Assembly: GCA_033764435.1 (NCBI GenBank)
Contig: JANRIX010000010.1
Span: 62,001-126,000 of the forward strand
Source of the DNA: JAEUMY01 sp033764435
Lineage (GTDB): Bacteria > Pseudomonadota > Gammaproteobacteria > Burkholderiales > Usitatibacteraceae
Length of the DNA: 64,000 nt
Reading direction: 5' to 3'
Every line of letters starts with the position of its first letter. The stretch's first letter is position 1. The notes under the pieces are model-generated. The model saw only the letters and a program-made list of their open reading frames with translations, was not told the DNA's origin and did not search any database. Positions 32,933-41,319 of the stretch are shown piece after piece. Both the position numbers and the translations under genes were made by a program.

Positions 32933-34203
32933 GGTGCTTTCACGCCCAGTCCCTCGGCGACCGCGATGCCGGACATCAGGCCATCTTCATGGAACCCGTA
33001 GCGCGTCCAGGCGCCGGCAAACCAGGTCCTGCGCTTGCCCTGGAGGTCTTTCACGCGCTGCTGCGCGACATCGCTGCCCTCGGCGAACACCGGGTGCTCG
33101 TAGTCGAAGGACTGGATGACCGTGCCCGGGGCGAATTCCTTGTCAGGATTGAGAGTCACGATCACGGGTGTCTTGAAAGGCAGGGGCTGCAACTGATTGA
33201 TGAGGTACGACAGCGCCACCGGACGGGTGCGTGCTTCCGGTGCGTCAGGCGCATGAAAGTTCCATGCCGCCCAGGCCATGCGCCGCTCCGGGAGGAAGCC
33301 GGTGTCGGTGTGCAGGACGGCGCGATTGGACTGATACGGAATCGCGGCCAGCACGGCGCGCTCGGCTTCATCGGCGTCCGCCAGCAGTGCCAGCGTCTGG
33401 TCGCTATGTCCGGCGCACACCACATGGTCGAACCGGTGGGTCTCGCCGCCAGCGAATATTCGCACTGCGTCCGCGTCCCGTTCAATGCGTTCGACGACCG
33501 TGTTCAGGCGAATGTCCGGGATCGCGGTGGCCATGCGCCGCACGTAATCCCGTCCCCCACCAATGACCGTTTTCCACTGCGGCCGGTTGCTCACCGCGAG
33601 CAGGCCATGGTTGTGACAAAAATGAATGAAATTGGCCAGCGGGAAGCGGTCGATGGTGAGCGTGGGCGTGGACCAGATGCAGCCCGCCATGGGCCGCAGG
33701 TACCAGTCACGGAACGCTTCGCCGTAGCCGTTGTCATCCAGGAACTGGCCCAGCGTGCCAGGGAGGGGCCGGCCGGACAGTGCCAACTGTGTGGTCTGCT
33801 TGTTGAAGCGCAACAAGTCCCGCAGCATGCCGAGGAAGCGGGGAGAGAACAGATTCGAAGTCTGCGCAAAAACGGTGCGCAGGTTGGTGCCAGACCACTC
33901 CAGCGTGCTCCGTCCCTGTGCATTGGTGAGCTTCACGCTGAATGACATGTCCGACGGCGCCGCCTCCACCCCGAGATGGGCGAAGAGCTGGATCATTTCC
34001 GGATAGGTGCGATCGTTGAAAACCAGAAAGCCGGTGTCGACCGGATGGGTCACCCCGTCCAGCGTGACGTCCACGGTATTCGTGTGGCCGCCGAGATACG
34101 CATTCTTTTCGAACAGCGTGACGTGGTGGCCGCCCACCTTGGCCAGCAGCCATGCGGCGGACAGGCCCGAAATCCCCGAGCCGATCACGGCGATATGCAT
34201 CAA
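32920..34203 (-). CDS. FAD-dependent amine-oxidase-like oxidoreductase
   Basis: The 427-residue protein begins with the dinucleotide loop IAVIGSGISGLSAAWLLA, followed by LFEKNAYLGGHTNTVDV, and ends with WFAGAWTRYGFHEDGLMSGIAVAEGLG, the FAD-binding C-terminal motif. It is the promoter-proximal gene of the lipid cluster, preceded by GACAGGAG. In related clusters it is thought to oxidise acyl chains, without firm proof. Confidence 0.93.
   Translation of the reverse strand: MMHIAVIGSGISGLSAAWLLAKVGGHHVTLFEKNAYLGGHTNTVDVTLDGVTHPVDTGFLVFNDRTYPEMIQLFAHLGVEAAPSDMSFSVKLTNAQGRSTLEWSGTNLRTVFAQTSNLFSPRFLGMLRDLLRFNKQTTQLALSGRPLPGTLGQFLDDNGYGEAFRDWYLRPMAGCIWSTPTLTIDRFPLANFIHFCHNHGLLAVSNRPQWKTVIGGGRDYVRRMATAIPDIRLNTVVERIERDADAVRIFAGGETHRFDHVVCAGHSDQTLALLADADEAERAVLAAIPYQSNRAVLHTDTGFLPERRMAWAAWNFHAPDAPEARTRPVALSYLINQLQPLPFKTPVIVTLNPDKEFAPGTVIQSFDYEHPVFAEGSDVAQQRVKDLQGKRRTWFAGAWTRYGFHEDGLMSGIAVAEGLGVKAPWKK
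33452..33463. repeat. GCGAATATTCGC in the FAD oxidoreductase gene
   Basis: Reads RIFA at residues 248-251, in DAVRIFAGGETHRFDHVV. Confidence 0.98.
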
Positions 34204-34534
34204 GTGCGCTCCTGTCTGTGCGTCAAAAAATCACCTTCGCGCCACGCAAAGCCGGTCCATGCCGGATATTGTCTGGCGCATCGGTCTTGCAGGAATCGGT
34301 GGGGTGTTGTCGGCCCGTCATGTGGCGGTCATGTCCACGTCCCAGGATTCGGCGCCATCCAGGACGCGGCATGGCGCGTATGCAGGCCATGTCGTCGTGA
34401 AGAATTCAAGCCTGCTACGCGCCACCCGCCAAGGCGGATGCGGCCGGCAGGACGGCGACTTCGCGGGTCGCCCCACCATGGTCCGGCTTGATTCTTGCTG
34501 CTATTCTACCCATAGATTTACGTGAGATCCCGAC
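34204..34534. promoter_or_regulatory. Divergent intergenic region between the lipid cluster and the desaturase-like gene
   Basis: No gene is supported in these 331 bases. For the plus-strand gene TTGATT (34488-34493), 17 bases, CATAGA (34511-34516) could be a promoter. For the minus-strand cluster I found no clear housekeeping or ECF box, only AGGAG before the ATG. Confidence 0.35.
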
Positions 34535-35401
34535 ATGAAACCCATGATTTATCCCGAGCTCTTCCGCGACCTCGAAAAAGCCCGCTGGAACATGGCGGAT
34601 GACATTCCCTGGGACCAGTTCGACGCCGGCATGCTGTCGGATGAACAGGCGCTCACCATCAAGATGAATGCCATCACCGAATGGTCGGCCCTGCCGGCCA
34701 CGGAAATGTTCCTGCGCGACAACCAGCACGACAGCGACTTCTCCGCGTTCATGTCGGTGTGGTTCTACGAGGAACAGAAGCACTCGCTGGTGCTGATCGA
34801 GTATCTGCGCCGCTTCCGCCCCGACCTGGTGCCGACCGAAGAAGAGCTGCATGCGGTGCGCTTCCCGTTCGACCCCGCGCCGCCGCTGGAAACGTTGATG
34901 CTGCATTTCTGCGGCGAAATCCGGCTCACCCAGTGGTATCGCCGCGCGTCCGAATGGCATACCGAGCCGGTGATCAAGAAAATCTACGAGACCATTTCCC
35001 GCGACGAGGCCCGCCATGCCGGCGCGTATCTGCGCTATATGCGCCGCGCAGTGGAAAAGGAAGGTCTGCATGCCCTGGCCGCATTCAGCAAGATCGGCCT
35101 CCTCATGGCAAGCTCCGGCCGCTCCGGCAAGCCGTTGCATCCCACCAATCTGCATGTGAACAAGGACCTCTTCCCGTCGGACACCGTGCAAAGCCGCCTG
35201 CCCGATCCCGAGTGGCTGGAGCGCTGGCTCGACATGCAGATCCGCTTCGACAAGATCTGGGAAGGCAAAGTGGTGAAGGGCATTCTGGCGCAGCTCTCCA
35301 AGCTGTCTGAGCGCACGTTCGAGACGACGGCGGATTTGAATCGGTTCAGGAAGGAATTGGCGGCGACGTTGGCGGGGGCGCAGCCGCAATCGCAGGTCTA
35401 G
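34535..35401 (+). CDS. Ferritin-like diiron protein, acyl-ACP desaturase type
   Basis: The 288-residue helical protein carries the diiron motifs in order: ITEWSALPATEMF (first Glu), FYEEQKHSLVL (ExxH), CGEIRLTQWY, and ISRDEARHAGAY (DExRH). This matches soluble stearoyl-ACP-desaturase-like enzymes that introduce double bonds with O2. Its place beside a cyclopropane synthase cluster suggests supply of unsaturated chains, by inference. The substrate is unknown. Confidence 0.85.
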   Translation: MKPMIYPELFRDLEKARWNMADDIPWDQFDAGMLSDEQALTIKMNAITEWSALPATEMFLRDNQHDSDFSAFMSVWFYEEQKHSLVLIEYLRRFRPDLVPTEEELHAVRFPFDPAPPLETLMLHFCGEIRLTQWYRRASEWHTEPVIKKIYETISRDEARHAGAYLRYMRRAVEKEGLHALAAFSKIGLLMASSGRSGKPLHPTNLHVNKDLFPSDTVQSRLPDPEWLERWLDMQIRFDKIWEGKVVKGILAQLSKLSERTFETTADLNRFRKELAATLAGAQPQSQV

Positions 35402-35420
35402 GCAGGAACGCCGCATTCCT

Positions 35421-35432
35421 GCGAATATTCGC
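35421..35432. repeat. GCGAATATTCGC before rfaE2, within a 20-base palindrome
   Basis: Intergenic copy inside the longer palindrome TCCTGCGAATATTCGCAGGA (35417-35436), whose last base is the A of the rfaE2 ATG. It fills most of the 34-base gap between the two genes. Confidence 0.98.
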
Positions 35433-35435
35433 AGG

Positions 35436-35927
35436 ATGCGCCCCTCATTCGAATCCAAGTTCTGCCCGCCTGCCGAGCTCGCCGCCCGCGCCAAGGCGCT
35501 GGCCCATCCGCTGGTCTTCACCAACGGCGTCTTTGACATCCTGCACCGCGGCCATGTCACCTATCTGGCCGAAGCCCGTGCGCTCGGCGCGGCCATGGTC
35601 GTGGCACTCAACTCCGACGCCTCGGTGAAGCGCCTCGGCAAGGGCGACGACCGGCCCATCAATACGCTGGAAGACCGCATGGCGGTCATCGCCGCGCTGG
35701 AATGCGTGGACCTCGTCACCTGGTTCGAGGAAGACACACCGCACAACCGCATTCTTGAAGCCCGGCCAGAGGTATTGGTGAAGGGGGGCGACTGGAGCAT
35801 CGACAAGATTGTCGGCGCCGCTGAAGTGAAGAGCTGGGGTGGGAGCGTGCATTCCATCGTGTTCCAGCATGAACGATCGACGACGGCGACGCTGGCAAAG
35901 ATCCGGGCGCAGCAAGATCAGAGTTAG
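35436..35927 (+). CDS. rfaE2: RfaE2, D-glycero-beta-D-manno-heptose 1-phosphate adenylyltransferase
   Basis: RfaE2 activates heptose-1-phosphate to ADP-heptose for the LPS inner core. The 163-residue nucleotidyltransferase has VFTNGVFDILHRGHVTYLAEAR with the HxGH site, ALNSDASVKRLGKGDDRPIN and EVLVKGGDWSIDKIVGAAEV. It stands alone, unlike the E. coli HldE fusion; the kinase partner is not in the window. No Shine-Dalgarno is separable from the palindrome before its ATG. Confidence 0.94.
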   Translation: MRPSFESKFCPPAELAARAKALAHPLVFTNGVFDILHRGHVTYLAEARALGAAMVVALNSDASVKRLGKGDDRPINTLEDRMAVIAALECVDLVTWFEEDTPHNRILEARPEVLVKGGDWSIDKIVGAAEVKSWGGSVHSIVFQHERSTTATLAKIRAQQDQS

Positions 35928-35931
35928 CCCG

Positions 35932-36477
35932 ATGGACGAGCTGATTGAAAAAATCAGGCAGACGTTTGCCTGGCGTCCGTACCCTGGTGACGACAATATC
36001 GTTCGCTGCACCTACGAGAAGCGGCATGGCGGAACGATGGATGGGCCATGCTGGGAATGTGCCGAGATGCAGGAGTACTTTTGCGGCAAGTCTTGGCGCA
36101 ACTTGAAGTCCGATGAGCTTTTCTACTATGGACAAACTGACTTCCTGCTCTCCATCAGGGGCTATTGCTATTTTCTTCCGGGCTACCTGATTGCTTCGAT
36201 CAAAGAGCCTGAGAAACTGGACGCATGTGTCGAATATCTGAGTTTTCGCTTTGGCGCGAAGGAAGATGACGCTACGGGATCCAAGCGACTTTCGGAAATC
36301 TTGGCTGAGCTGACGATTGAGGAGTGCGCTGCGTGCCTCGATTACTTCAAGTTCGATCTGTCGAGATGGGGAGAGGACTTCGGCGGTTGGCAACAGCGTG
36401 CGATTGCGAATCTAACCGAAGCGCAAGAAGCAAAAGCGACTTCAGCCAGGACATCCAATCGGAGGCGTAGCAAATGA
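35932..36477 (+). CDS. Conserved hypothetical protein, DUF6714-like
   Basis: The 181-residue protein has the pattern IRQTFAWRPYPGDDNIVRC, CWECAEMQEYFCGKSWRNLKSDEL, FLLSIRGYCYFLPGYLIASI and LSEILAELTIEECAACLDYF, which resembles DUF6714 proteins of unknown function. Base use is less GC-rich than the neighbours, suggesting a more recent arrival. It starts 4 bases after rfaE2 and its stop overlaps the next start (ATGA), so all three are one operon. Confidence 0.75.
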   Translation: MDELIEKIRQTFAWRPYPGDDNIVRCTYEKRHGGTMDGPCWECAEMQEYFCGKSWRNLKSDELFYYGQTDFLLSIRGYCYFLPGYLIASIKEPEKLDACVEYLSFRFGAKEDDATGSKRLSEILAELTIEECAACLDYFKFDLSRWGEDFGGWQQRAIANLTEAQEAKATSARTSNRRRSK

Positions 36478-37970
36478 GTCATCGCGGCGGCCTCGCGAAA
36501 TCCTTGATGGACTTGCTCGGTCCCAAAGGCTGGCTGACCGCAGCGGCTGACACCGCTCCCTACCTCACCGACTGGCGCGGCAACTACACCGGCAAGGCCC
36601 TGGGTGTGGCACGCACCGCCACCACGGAAGAAGTCGCGGCAGTGGTGAAACTCTGCAGCGAATATTCGCAACCCATCGTGCCCCAAGGGGGCAACACCGG
36701 CCTGGTGGGCGGCGGCATACCCGATGCATCGGGACGAGCAGTGGTGCTGTCGACGCAACGCCTGAACCGCATCCGCACCATCGACCCGGCCGGCAACACG
36801 ATCATTGCCGAAGCGGGCTGCATACTCTCCACCTTGCAAGCGGCCGCACTGGACCAGGATCGGCTCTTCCCGCTCTCGCTCGCGGCCGAAGGGAGCTGCA
36901 CCGTGGGCGGCAATCTCTCCACCAACGCCGGCGGCACGCAGGTCGTGCGCTACGGCAACATGCGCGACCAGGTGCTGGGGCTGGAGGTAGTGCTGCCTTC
37001 GGGTGAAATCTGGTCCAGCCTGAAGGGGCTGCGCAAGGACAACACCGGCTACGACCTGAAGCATCTTTTCATCGGCGCCGAGGGCACGCTGGGCATCATC
37101 ACGGCTGCGATCCTCAAGTTGCAGCCACTGCCGAAGACGCGGGTGACGGCGCTGGTGGCCGTGGAATCGCCTGCCGCTGCCGTTGCGCTCTTTGCGAATA
37201 TTCGCAATGTCTTCGGCGACCGGTTGGAGGGGTTCGAGATCTTCTCGGCGCTGTGCATGCAACTGGTGCTGAAGCACATCCCCGGCACGCGCGATCCCTT
37301 CGCAACGCCTGCGCCGTGGCAGGTATTGATCGAACTCGCTGACACACAGGCTGATGCGCCGCTTGGCGAGTCACTGGAAGCCGCTTTGGGCGCGGCCGCA
37401 GAGCGCGGCGAGATTCTCGATGCCGTCATCGCGACCAGCGAGGCGCAGGCAGCAGAGCTCTGGAAGCTGCGCGAGGAAATCTCGGAAGCGCAGAAACGCG
37501 AAGGCAAGAGCATCAAGCACGATATTTCCGTGCCCATCGCCCGTCTGCCCGAATTCATCGACAAGGCCGACGCCGCGTTGCAGCGCGCCTTCCCCGGCAT
37601 TCGCATCGTCAACTTTGGCCACATCGGCGACGGCAACCTGCACTACAACTGCTCCATGCCGGAAGGCGAGGACAACCTGCGAGTATTGTCTTCGGCTCGC
37701 TCGGGGCGAGCCTCGATCCCTTCGGGACCGCCTGCGGCGTCGAGCGGCATTTCTCAAGTGTCGCTACTCGCAAGGTCCGATGAAGTCAACCGTGTCGTCT
37801 ACGACATCGTCAACGAAGTCGGCGGCTCGATCTCGGCGGAACACGGGCTCGGCATCCTGAAGCGCGAGGAAATCCTGCGCCACAAGTCGCTGGTGGAAAT
37901 GCAGTTGATGCGCGCGGTGAAGCAGGCGCTGGATCCGAAGAATCTGATGAATCCGGGCAAGGTGCTCTGA
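36474..37970 (+). CDS. FAD-linked oxidase, D-2-hydroxyacid dehydrogenase type (GlcD-like), with an in-frame repeat insert
   Basis: The 498-residue VAO-family flavoprotein has the PP-loop PIVPQGGNTGLVGGG, EGSCTVGGNLSTNAGGTQVVRYGNMRDQVLGLEVVL, FIGAEGTLGIITAA, then the C-terminal domain with NFGHIGDGNLHYN, GGSISAEHGLGILKREE and DPKNLMNPGKVL. Probable activity is oxidation of a D-2-hydroxyacid such as glycolate, lactate or 2-hydroxyglutarate. Between DNLR and SDEVNRVVYDIV there is an extra Ser/Ala/Gly-rich stretch of about 30 residues encoded by a 95-base repeat (37678-37772). Frame is kept; whether the enzyme still works is unknown. It also holds two palindrome copies. Confidence 0.9.
   Translation: MSHRGGLAKSLMDLLGPKGWLTAAADTAPYLTDWRGNYTGKALGVARTATTEEVAAVVKLCSEYSQPIVPQGGNTGLVGGGIPDASGRAVVLSTQRLNRIRTIDPAGNTIIAEAGCILSTLQAAALDQDRLFPLSLAAEGSCTVGGNLSTNAGGTQVVRYGNMRDQVLGLEVVLPSGEIWSSLKGLRKDNTGYDLKHLFIGAEGTLGIITAAILKLQPLPKTRVTALVAVESPAAAVALFANIRNVFGDRLEGFEIFSALCMQLVLKHIPGTRDPFATPAPWQVLIELADTQADAPLGESLEAALGAAAERGEILDAVIATSEAQAAELWKLREEISEAQKREGKSIKHDISVPIARLPEFIDKADAALQRAFPGIRIVNFGHIGDGNLHYNCSMPEGEDNLRVLSSARSGRASIPSGPPAASSGISQVSLLARSDEVNRVVYDIVNEVGGSISAEHGLGILKREEILRHKSLVEMQLMRAVKQALDPKNLMNPGKVL
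36658..36669. repeat. GCGAATATTCGC in the GlcD-like gene (first copy)
   Basis: The only copy read in the third frame, as EYS at residues 63-65, next to the conserved PIVPQGGNTG loop. Confidence 0.98.
37194..37205. repeat. GCGAATATTCGC in the GlcD-like gene (second copy)
   Basis: Reads ANIR at residues 241-244, in VALFANIRNVFG. Confidence 0.98.
37678..37772. repeat. REP/MITE-like element, copy 2, with terminal inverted repeats
   Basis: TGCGAGTA (37678-37685) and TACTCGCA (37765-37772) bound a 95-base block with nested hairpins: GGCTCGC/GCGAGCC (37694-37712), CTCGA/TCGAG (37712-37744) and TCCC/GGGA (37717-37727). Bases 37716-37741 match 29031-29056 in reverse orientation at 25 of 26 positions. 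Confidence 0.85.
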
Positions 37971-38001
37971 GCGCCGGCCTGCCGGGTTGTTCTCGCCGAG
38001 T

Positions 38002-38063
38002 TGACGCTCTTGCATCAGGAGGATTACCATCCAACCCATACTTTGAATATGGGTGACCCATAT
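38002..38063 (+). promoter_or_regulatory. vapBC promoter and operator
   Basis: TTGACG (38002-38007), 17 bases, TTACCA (38025-38030) could be the promoter. ACCCATA (38035-38041) is followed by the perfect palindrome ATATGGGT-G-ACCCATAT (38047-38063), which runs into the vapB ATG. This is a typical layout for autorepression by a VapB-VapC complex. Confidence 0.65.
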
Positions 38064-38304
38064 GAAAACCACAGTGGAGATTTCCGATGACCTGCTGGCG
38101 AAAGCCAAGGCAGTGGCGCACCGCGAAGGGGCCACGTTGAAGCTGCTCATCGAAGAGGGTCTGCGCCACGCGATTGACGCGCGCAAGAAGAAGGCAGTCA
38201 AGCCGTTTCGCGTGACGCCTTTCAAGGGCGACGGCCTCACACCGGAATTCGCCAATGCCGGCTGGGACAAGATTCGCGACGAAATCTACCGTGATCGCGC
38301 TTGA
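38062..38304 (+). CDS. vapB: VapB-like antitoxin
   Basis: The 80-residue product starts MKTTVEISDDLLAKAKAVAHREGATLKLLIEEGLRHAI, the ribbon-helix-helix form of type II VapB antitoxins, with a C-terminal tail (TPEFANAGWDKIRDEIYRDRA) that likely wraps the toxin. ATG 38062 is preferred over a GTG three codons earlier because the family starts at MKTT. It overlaps vapC by 14 bases. Confidence 0.9.
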   Translation: MKTTVEISDDLLAKAKAVAHREGATLKLLIEEGLRHAIDARKKKAVKPFRVTPFKGDGLTPEFANAGWDKIRDEIYRDRA

Positions 38305-38728
38305 CACGAACTTGCTGGTCTACGCGTTTCGCGCTGACATGCCCTTCCATCGCGAAGCGGCGGATGTGATTGCCGAGCTGGCCGAAGCACCCGCGAAATG
38401 GGCGATCCCGTGGCCCTGCGCGCATGAACTGTATGCAGTCGTTACCAACCCTCGAATCTTCAAGACGCCCACGCCAGCCGCCAAGGCAGCGGAACAGCTG
38501 CGCGCTCTGGACAGCATCCATAACCAGGTCTGGCTGGCGGAAGAAGATGGCTATCTCGATTCACTTGAGGCGATTCTGCTGAATGCCAGAATCCAAGGCG
38601 GCCAGGTTCACGACGCCCGCATTGCGGCGATCTGCCTGAACCATGGTGTGAAGACGCTGTGGTCTGCTGATCGCGACTTCAGCAGGTTCGCGGGCATCGA
38701 AGTTCGCAACCCACTGCTGAGTCGGTAG
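38291..38728 (+). CDS. vapC: VapC-like PIN-domain toxin ribonuclease
   Basis: The 145-residue PIN protein has the acidic catalytic set: D in VIALDTNLLVYAF, E in CAHELYAVV, D in GGQVHDARIAAIC and D in LWSADRDFSRF. VapC toxins cut tRNA or rRNA when the antitoxin is degraded. The GTG at 38291 gives the family-like start (VIALDTN) and overlaps vapB. It converges on recQ, whose stop is 33 bases away. Confidence 0.9.
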   Translation: MIALDTNLLVYAFRADMPFHREAADVIAELAEAPAKWAIPWPCAHELYAVVTNPRIFKTPTPAAKAAEQLRALDSIHNQVWLAEEDGYLDSLEAILLNARIQGGQVHDARIAAICLNHGVKTLWSADRDFSRFAGIEVRNPLLSR

Positions 38729-38761
38729 CGGCACGAGGCCAGGTTCGGCGATCGGCGCGGA

Positions 38762-40591
38762 CTAGCCAGCGTGCGTCGCCACGACATCCAGCAGGTCGGC
38801 GCCAAAGCGCTGCAGCTTGGTGGCGCCGATACCGGAAATGCCGCCCAGCTCGCCCAATGTCGTCGGCCGTGCAGCCGCGATCTCGCGCAGCGTCGCGTCA
38901 TGCAGGATGACGTAGGCGGGCACGTTCTGCGTGTCGGCCACACCCTTCCGCCAGACCCGCAGCGCGTCGAACAAATTGCCTGCACGCGCATCGAGCTGCG
39001 CCGCCGCACCGCCGGGCTTGCGGGCGCGGTCCTTCTTCGTCTTGGTCTTCGGCGCCACGCGGCGCAATGACAATGACTGCTCGCCCTTCAGCACCGGCCG
39101 GGCCGCATCGGTGAGCCCCAGCGCGCCATAGCGTGACGAGTCCACGGCCATGAAGCCCTGCGCGACCAGCTGGCGAATGACGCTGCGCCAGGTGTTGTCG
39201 TCAATGTCCTCACCCACGCCGAACGTCGGCAGGCGGTCGTGGCCGAAGTTCTGCACCTTGTCGGTAGCCTTGCCGCGCAGCACGTCGATGAGATGCTGCG
39301 CACCGAAGCGTTGACCGGTACGCAGGCACGCAGAGAACAGTTTGCGTGCGGCCTCCGTGGCATCCCATGTCTCAGGCGGATCGAGACACAGATCGCAGTT
39401 GCCGCAGGGACCACTTTCCTCGCCGAAATAGTTGAGCAGCACGACGCGGCGACAACCTGAGGCCTCGCAATAGCCCAACATGGCGTCGAGCTTGATGGAC
39501 TCCACGCGCTTCTGCGCCTCAGGCGCCTCCGACTGGTCGATCCACTGGCGTTGCAGCAGGACATCGGCCAGTCCATACGCCATCCACGCTTCGGCGGGCT
39601 CGCCATCGCGGCCGGCACGGCCCGTCTCCTGGTAATAGCCTTCAAGACTCTTGGGCAGATCAAGGTGCGCCACGAAACGCACATCGGGTTTGTCGATGCC
39701 CATGCCGAAAGCGATGGTGGCCACAACCACGATGCCGTCCTCGCGGATGAAGCGGCGCTGGTGTTCCCGGCGCGTGTCGGCATCCATGCCGGCGTGATAG
39801 GCGATAGCCTCGATGCCTTCCTCGCGCAGCCAGTCCGCCGTCTCTTCGACTTTCTTTCGCGACACGCAGTAGACGATCCCGGCTTCGCCACGGTAGTCCT
39901 GAAGAAAGCGTAGCAACTGCTGGCGCGGCTGGTCCTTCTCCACCACGCGATAACGAATATTCGGACGGTCGAAACTGGATACGAATATTCGCGCATCGGC
40001 GAGGCCCAGCCGGTTGACGATTTCATCGCGCGTGACCGCATCGGCGGTCGCTGTCAACGCGATGCGCGGCACATTCGGAAAGCGCTCGTGCAACACTGAA
40101 AGCTGGATGTACTCCGGCCGGAAGTCATGGCCCCATTGCGAAACGCAGTGCGCCTCGTCAATGGCGAAGAGCGCAATGCCGTGCCGCGCCTGCACCTCAT
40201 CCAGCGAGCCGAGGAACCCGTCCAGCAACAACCGCTCGGGTGCCACGTAGAGCAGGTCCAGCTCACCGTTGTAGAGCTTGCGCAGCACGGCGCGCGCGGT
40301 GTCGGCATCGAGACTGGAGTTGAGGAACTCGGCCGCCACACCCAGCTGCTTCAGCGCATCGACCTGATCCTGCATGAGCGCGATGAGCGGCGACACCACG
40401 ATCGCCGTGCCCTCGCGAAGCAACGCGGGGAGCTGATAGCAGAGCGACTTGCCACCGCCCGTGGGCATGAGCACCAAGGCATCACCACCGCCAGCGACGT
40501 GGTCGATGATGTCAGCCTGCCGGCCGCGGAAACGGGTGTAACCCCAGATGTCGCGCAGCAGGTCCTGCGCCTGCCGGGGTGAGCGGGTCAC
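38762..40591 (-). CDS. recQ: RecQ, ATP-dependent 3'-5' DNA helicase
   Basis: The 609-residue helicase has Walker A MPTGGGKSLCYQLPAL, the DEAHC box, SSFDRPNIRYRV, motif VI QETGRAGRDG, the RQC zinc cluster (CRRVVLLNYFGE...CGNCDLC), and a C-terminal HRDC domain with PAYVILHDATLREIA. It unwinds recombination and repair intermediates. The start is a GTG 6 bases after the SPOR gene stop. Two imperfect palindrome copies lie close together at 39954-39963 and 39981-39992. Confidence 0.96.
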   Translation of the reverse strand: MTRSPRQAQDLLRDIWGYTRFRGRQADIIDHVAGGGDALVLMPTGGGKSLCYQLPALLREGTAIVVSPLIALMQDQVDALKQLGVAAEFLNSSLDADTARAVLRKLYNGELDLLYVAPERLLLDGFLGSLDEVQARHGIALFAIDEAHCVSQWGHDFRPEYIQLSVLHERFPNVPRIALTATADAVTRDEIVNRLGLADARIFVSSFDRPNIRYRVVEKDQPRQQLLRFLQDYRGEAGIVYCVSRKKVEETADWLREEGIEAIAYHAGMDADTRREHQRRFIREDGIVVVATIAFGMGIDKPDVRFVAHLDLPKSLEGYYQETGRAGRDGEPAEAWMAYGLADVLLQRQWIDQSEAPEAQKRVESIKLDAMLGYCEASGCRRVVLLNYFGEESGPCGNCDLCLDPPETWDATEAARKLFSACLRTGQRFGAQHLIDVLRGKATDKVQNFGHDRLPTFGVGEDIDDNTWRSVIRQLVAQGFMAVDSSRYGALGLTDAARPVLKGEQSLSLRRVAPKTKTKKDRARKPGGAAAQLDARAGNLFDALRVWRKGVADTQNVPAYVILHDATLREIAAARPTTLGELGGISGIGATKLQRFGADLLDVVATHAG

Positions 40592-40597
40592 GCTGCG

Positions 40598-41290
40598 CTA
40601 CTTGGTGGCGTTGGTCGCGGTGGCGGATGTCGGCGCTGCGCAGGCGGTCGCCTTGAGCGTCGACTCCGGCATGTCCGCCGACAGGAGCGTGAAGCGCGCC
40701 ACCAGCTGGGTATCCGGCTCGCGCACGGTGAAGACCTGGCCGGTCACCAGGCTGGAGCGCGGCGCCTTCTGCACGTTCTTGGCACCCTTCGCCTGCACGT
40801 CGGCCAGCACTTTCGCCGCCGCTTCTTCGGAGCTGAACACGCCGAGCGAGATACCGTTGTCGGCCTGCAACGAAATGTCCTTCACGCCCTGGCGCTTGAG
40901 GCTGGTGATTTGGCTGTCTGCCGCCGCGCGCGTACTGGCGGGCGGGATGAACACCCACCAGCGATTCACTTCCTCCAGCTTGCGCTCGCTGAGTCGATCG
41001 CCCAGATTGAGCTCCGCCAGCGACTTCTGCACCTTCTCCGCATCGGCGGACTTGACGCTGAATTCGATGCAGGCCCCTGCCGCCACGCTCTCGGCCAGTT
41101 GCTTCGCCGCGTTGACGCGCGCGGCCGTGCTGGCCGCCACTTTCGGGTCGGCGATGGCGACGATCTTCATTGCATCGGGATTGATCTCACGCTTGCCCGG
41201 ATCCTCCGTCGCACCCTTTGCGTGCGAAAGCCACAGGTGCGCGCCAAAGGCGGCATTGATGACGAGCAGGAGGAAAAACAGAAAGCGCAT
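40598..41290 (-). CDS. SPOR-domain membrane protein
   Basis: The 230-residue product has an N-terminal membrane helix (MRFLFFLLLVINAAFGAHLWL) and a C-terminal SPOR-like domain (about residues 105-180: VNRWWVFIPPASTRAAADSQITSLKRQGVKDI...GISLGVFSSEEAAAKVLADVQAKG). SPOR domains bind denuded septal glycan, so a division or cell-wall role is likely. The ending is rich in Ala and Thr. It follows coaX by 29 bases, an arrangement I recognise from betaproteobacteria. Confidence 0.85.
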   Translation of the reverse strand: MRFLFFLLLVINAAFGAHLWLSHAKGATEDPGKREINPDAMKIVAIADPKVAASTAARVNAAKQLAESVAAGACIEFSVKSADAEKVQKSLAELNLGDRLSERKLEEVNRWWVFIPPASTRAAADSQITSLKRQGVKDISLQADNGISLGVFSSEEAAAKVLADVQAKGAKNVQKAPRSSLVTGQVFTVREPDTQLVARFTLLSADMPESTLKATACAAPTSATATNATK

Positions 41291-41319
41291 GGACGGTGGC
41301 CTACAGGAGAAGCCGCATT

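Noticed and set aside
37678..37772. Frameshift or pseudogene in the FAD-linked oxidase
   Set aside because: The frame stays open and the C-terminal motifs follow in order, so I treat it as an in-frame insertion.
39954..39963. CGAATATTCG core in recQ
   Set aside because: It encodes part of the conserved SSFDRPNIRY motif of RecQ helicases, so the protein explains it. I did not count it as a copy.
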